A stretch of DNA of 64,000 bases from positions 1 to 64,000 of the forward strand of contig JAHLLM010000019.1 in the NCBI GenBank assembly GCA_020444175.1, given 5' to 3'. A program made the translations under genes and the position numbers. Positions 61,236 through 64,000 of this stretch are shown one piece after another (position 1 is the stretch's first letter; each line of letters begins with the position of its first letter). The notes beneath the pieces were generated by a model. It saw nothing but the letters and a program-made list of their open reading frames with translations, had not been told where the DNA came from and searched no databases. The DNA comes from Desulfobulbaceae bacterium. GTDB lineage: Bacteria > Desulfobacterota > Desulfobulbia > Desulfobulbales > SURF-16.

Positions 61236-64000
61236 AACGACCAGTTATCAGGAACTTGATTCAGAACGACGGGCTCACCCAGCCGGGGCGCTTTCTTAAA
61301 GAGCTTGAGCCGCTGTTTGCCCGTATTGATGACAGGTCCATGACTGACCTGCTCTCCTTTGCCTGGAAGTACAGCGATCAACTCGTCTTTTATGAGGCCG
61401 TGCAGACCGGAAAGGATGAGGATATTTTGCCTTCCGGCACCTGGCAGCAGCTACTGCGCCATGAGCAGCTTTTTTCGCTGGCCCTGATAAGCAGGTGCTC
61501 GCCGGTCAAGTTCAGTCGCGAATTTGAAGGCGCCCTTGATCTACTTGACCCTTTACATGACACGGACAGCCAGTGGCAGAGCAAGGTGTGTCCCGCTTTT
61601 AACACGGTTGTCGATCTTTGCGTGGAAGTGGCTGGCTGGCTGCGCAGTCTTGCCGTCGAGTCAAAAGGCGCCCGTGATCTTAAAATTTATATCAGCCAGC
61701 TGGAAAGCAAGGTCGAACAGCTTCTGGCCCTCTACAGCCTGCGGATATTCGACGATAAGCTCTGGCAGTATGTGTCAACCCACCTGAAGGACTGGAACAT
61801 TGACAAGGACGGCGCACCGGTACAGGAAGGGCCGCCCATGGGCAAGGAGGAGGTGGTTCGCTCCCTGCGTTTTCTTTTCGGCGAGGTGCAGACCATATAT
61901 GCGGCAATCGTCAATAACGCTCGGCAGAGCGTCGATAGTCTGCTGAAGGATGACACCCATCAGGCCCACATCGGCCTTTTTCTCGCCTTTTTGCGGCTTC
62001 TTGAAAACAATCGGGACCATCTCAATAAGCTGACTGCCAGGCATCTTGATTTTTATCTGCGGGACATTCTGCAATTAAAACCAAAAGACCGTCAGCCGGA
62101 CAGCGTCAACCTGATCTTTGAACCGGCAAAAAAAGTTGATCGCCATCGCCTGGCTTGCGGCACGGCCTTTAAGGGCGGCAAGAACGAAGACAAGATAGAG
62201 CGGCTTTACGATCTTAAAAATGAGGTGGTCGTCAGTCGAGCTGCGGTTGCGGAACTTAAAAATATCCATGTCGTTGCCCGGGAATCCGGCACCGTGCAGT
62301 CGGTGCATACCGGCAGCGTGGCCAATTCCCTGGATGGACTGGGTGAGCCTCTGCCTGAAGACAGCCCTAAATGGCCGGGATTCGGAACTTCCGGCTATCC
62401 CTTTGCTGATCTTGGCTTTGTTGTTTCCTCTCCGCTTTTCAGGCTCAGTGAGGGGGAACGGGACGTTACCATGACCTTTGCGGTGAATGATCTTACGCCG
62501 CTGCAGGAGGTCTATGAAAAGGAGTTTGACGCGACTTTTGCAGCGGGTTCCGGAGAAAAAGTTCAGCTCCCCGGTTTTTTTTCCGTACAGGTGTCAACAG
62601 CTAAAGGCTGGTATGACTGCTTGTGCGATATTTTCGTTGACCTGGAAAATCGAGCCCTGATTCTGGAGTTTGCCTTTGCTATGGATGTGCCTGCCATCGT
62701 TGACTACGATGCCGAAAAATTGGCGGATAAGGCCCTGCTGCCGGTTCGTTGGCCTGTGTTTCACATAACGGTCAATCAGCAGGACGAGCCCGGGGCCTAC
62801 GATGCCCTGCGCCGGATGAAGGCAACCAGGCTGCTACTGGAAATCCAGGTGGAAAAGGTGCGCAGCCTGGTACTGGCCAGTGACGCGGCTAAACTGAAAC
62901 CTGATAAGCCCTTCCTGCCATTTGGCAGCCAGCCCAGAGTGGGTTCAAGCTTTTTTATCGGTCACGGCGAATCCTTTGCCAAACCATTGACCGAAGTAAC
63001 CCTCTCCTGGCAATGGGTTGATCCGCCCCAGGATTTAAAATCCCATTACAGCAATTACACGGCGGATGATTTTCAGTTTATTGCCGAGGTCGATCTACGG
63101 GAGAACTATAATTGGGATCACAGTCTCGACGAGGAGCTTGCCCTGAGTAAAAGCGATCCTCCAGCCCAGGGATCTCCCTTTAATGTTCTTTTTCCGCTGG
63201 CAGTGGCAAACTATGATCCGTCCTTTGAAGCCCAGGCATTTTCCCAGTATTCGGACAATCTGCCCCAGGGCGGCCTGCGGCTGCGACTGAAAGAGCCGTC
63301 CTTTGCCTTTGGTCACAAGGCCTATCCCATGCTGCACAGCAAGGCCGTGGCTAAAGCCCTGCATCCTGATACGCCCGATTCCAGCCTGCTCGACAGCCTG
63401 GAGCTTCCCTATACGCCCATGTTCGAAAATTTTGAGCTCTCCTATCGGGCTGCAAAGGAATTCAAGCTTTCCGTGCCTGATGCCGCCCTGGAAATGCTGC
63501 TTCTGCGTCCCTTTGGCCACAGCAAACCGGACAAGGGGGAGCTGGTCGCCAATTATAATGTGGAGGGCAGTCTCTCTATAGGCATTAGCGGTCTTGCCCT
63601 GCCCGGAAATCTGTCGCTTTTGATTCAGCTTGCCGAAGGCAGTGGGGATCCTTTTTTGACTGCTCCCCAAAAGGTGAGCTGGGAGTATCTCACGGACAGC
63701 GGCTGGCAGCAGTTCACGGATGCGGAAATACTGCGGGACGGCACCCTGGGTTTCCTGCAGTCGGGAATTATGGAATTTTCCCTGCCCAAATCCATGTCGG
63801 ATAAAAACAGTGAAATGCCCAAGGGCTTTCATTGGCTCCGTGCTGTGGTCAGCGACAACACGGCAGCCCTGCACGATGTGCTGGCCATTATTGCCCAGGC
63901 CGGGGTGGCGGTCTACAGGGATGAGGGGCATAAGGCCGCACATCTTGCCACCGCGCTGCCGGCAGGCAGTGTTGCCAAGATGCTTGCCCGCGACACTGCA
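61232..64000 (+). CDS. large baseplate protein (Afp11/gp6-like), 3' end cut
   Basis: Starts at ATG 61232 and stays open for 923 codons to the window end. Begins MKRPVIRNLIQNDGLTQPGR and DDRSMTDLLSFAWKYSDQL, the usual opening of eCIS baseplate proteins of the Afp11/J-like group, followed by a long helical part and beta-rich repeats (FGTSGYPFADLGFVVSS, LFPLAVANYDPSFE, VSWEYLTDSGWQQFTD). Forms the wedge ring around the hub. The remaining eCIS genes (further baseplate protein, ATPase, cap, effectors) should follow beyond the edge. Confidence 0.88.
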   Translation, partial: MKRPVIRNLIQNDGLTQPGRFLKELEPLFARIDDRSMTDLLSFAWKYSDQLVFYEAVQTGKDEDILPSGTWQQLLRHEQLFSLALISRCSPVKFSREFEGALDLLDPLHDTDSQWQSKVCPAFNTVVDLCVEVAGWLRSLAVESKGARDLKIYISQLESKVEQLLALYSLRIFDDKLWQYVSTHLKDWNIDKDGAPVQEGPPMGKEEVVRSLRFLFGEVQTIYAAIVNNARQSVDSLLKDDTHQAHIGLFLAFLRLLENNRDHLNKLTARHLDFYLRDILQLKPKDRQPDSVNLIFEPAKKVDRHRLACGTAFKGGKNEDKIERLYDLKNEVVVSRAAVAELKNIHVVARESGTVQSVHTGSVANSLDGLGEPLPEDSPKWPGFGTSGYPFADLGFVVSSPLFRLSEGERDVTMTFAVNDLTPLQEVYEKEFDATFAAGSGEKVQLPGFFSVQVSTAKGWYDCLCDIFVDLENRALILEFAFAMDVPAIVDYDAEKLADKALLPVRWPVFHITVNQQDEPGAYDALRRMKATRLLLEIQVEKVRSLVLASDAAKLKPDKPFLPFGSQPRVGSSFFIGHGESFAKPLTEVTLSWQWVDPPQDLKSHYSNYTADDFQFIAEVDLRENYNWDHSLDEELALSKSDPPAQGSPFNVLFPLAVANYDPSFEAQAFSQYSDNLPQGGLRLRLKEPSFAFGHKAYPMLHSKAVAKALHPDTPDSSLLDSLELPYTPMFENFELSYRAAKEFKLSVPDAALEMLLLRPFGHSKPDKGELVANYNVEGSLSIGISGLALPGNLSLLIQLAEGSGDPFLTAPQKVSWEYLTDSGWQQFTDAEILRDGTLGFLQSGIMEFSLPKSMSDKNSEMPKGFHWLRAVVSDNTAALHDVLAIIAQAGVAVYRDEGHKAAHLATALPAGSVAKMLARDTA

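Noticed and set aside
49843-64000. Type VI secretion system
   Set aside because: There are no TssJLM membrane genes or ClpV here, and DUF4255, DUF5908 and Afp7-like genes mark an Afp/PVC-type eCIS.

Overview
The window looks like a chromosomal segment of a Gram-negative anaerobic bacterium, most likely a member of the Desulfobacterota (Desulfobulbales-like). This is inferred from a multiheme c-type cytochrome sitting between VPLPA/PEP-CTERM exported proteins, a rubrerythrin/VIT pair, tripartite efflux with a TolC lipoprotein, sigma-54 promoters, and many small hairpin/MITE-like repeats in the gaps. No rRNA, tRNA or CRISPR array was seen.

Layout. 0-1.6 kb: degraded accessory DNA with an HTH protein and a broken AbiEii-like nucleotidyltransferase. 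1.8-7 kb (minus strand): PEP carboxylase, a small unknown protein whose 3' end is made by an interspersed repeat, and a ModF-type double ABC ATPase. 7-17.8 kb (minus strand): one long urea operon, urtABCDE-ureDABCEFG, with a candidate sigma-54 promoter in front of urtA, a strong hairpin between urtA and urtB and a factor-independent terminator after ureG. Urea is imported by the Urt ABC transporter and hydrolysed by the nickel urease assembled by UreDEFG. 18-26.5 kb: small proteins, a DUF488 protein, two large secreted proteins (a CSLREA-type beta-helix protein and a 1391-residue MopE-repeat protein) and two unknowns. 26.6-36 kb: a B12-binding radical SAM protein, an OmpR-type two-component pair, and a convergent MacAB-TolC-like efflux operon. 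36-41 kb: a repeat-rich gap, then a PAS histidine kinase, a NarL-type regulator, an RRM-like small protein and a second receiver protein with a Cys-rich tail. 41-45 kb: a putative sigma-54-driven cluster of two VPLPA-CTERM proteins around a pentaheme cytochrome ending in two dockerin-like repeats. 45-49 kb: small winged-helix-like protein, rubrerythrin plus VIT transporter, and a DUF3300/DUF2950 pair.

49.8-64 kb (plus strand, running off the right end): the first part of an extracellular contractile injection system (eCIS, Afp/PVC-like). Order: DUF4255 protein, unknown 351-residue protein, sheath 1, tube 1, second tube-like protein, a 53-residue DUF5908 (Afp6-like) protein, Afp7-like hub adaptor, VgrG/Afp8-like spike, sheath 2, tube copy, PAAR tip, gp25-like baseplate protein and a large baseplate protein cut by the window end. 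The sheath-tube unit is present twice around the spike module. The two tube genes are identical over about 392 nucleotides, which suggests recent gene conversion or duplication, while the sheaths have diverged in their middle part. The gaps between these genes carry hairpins and a MITE-like element with an 8-bp target duplication that includes the tube 1 stop codon. The ATPase, tail-terminator and effector genes expected of an eCIS lie beyond the window.
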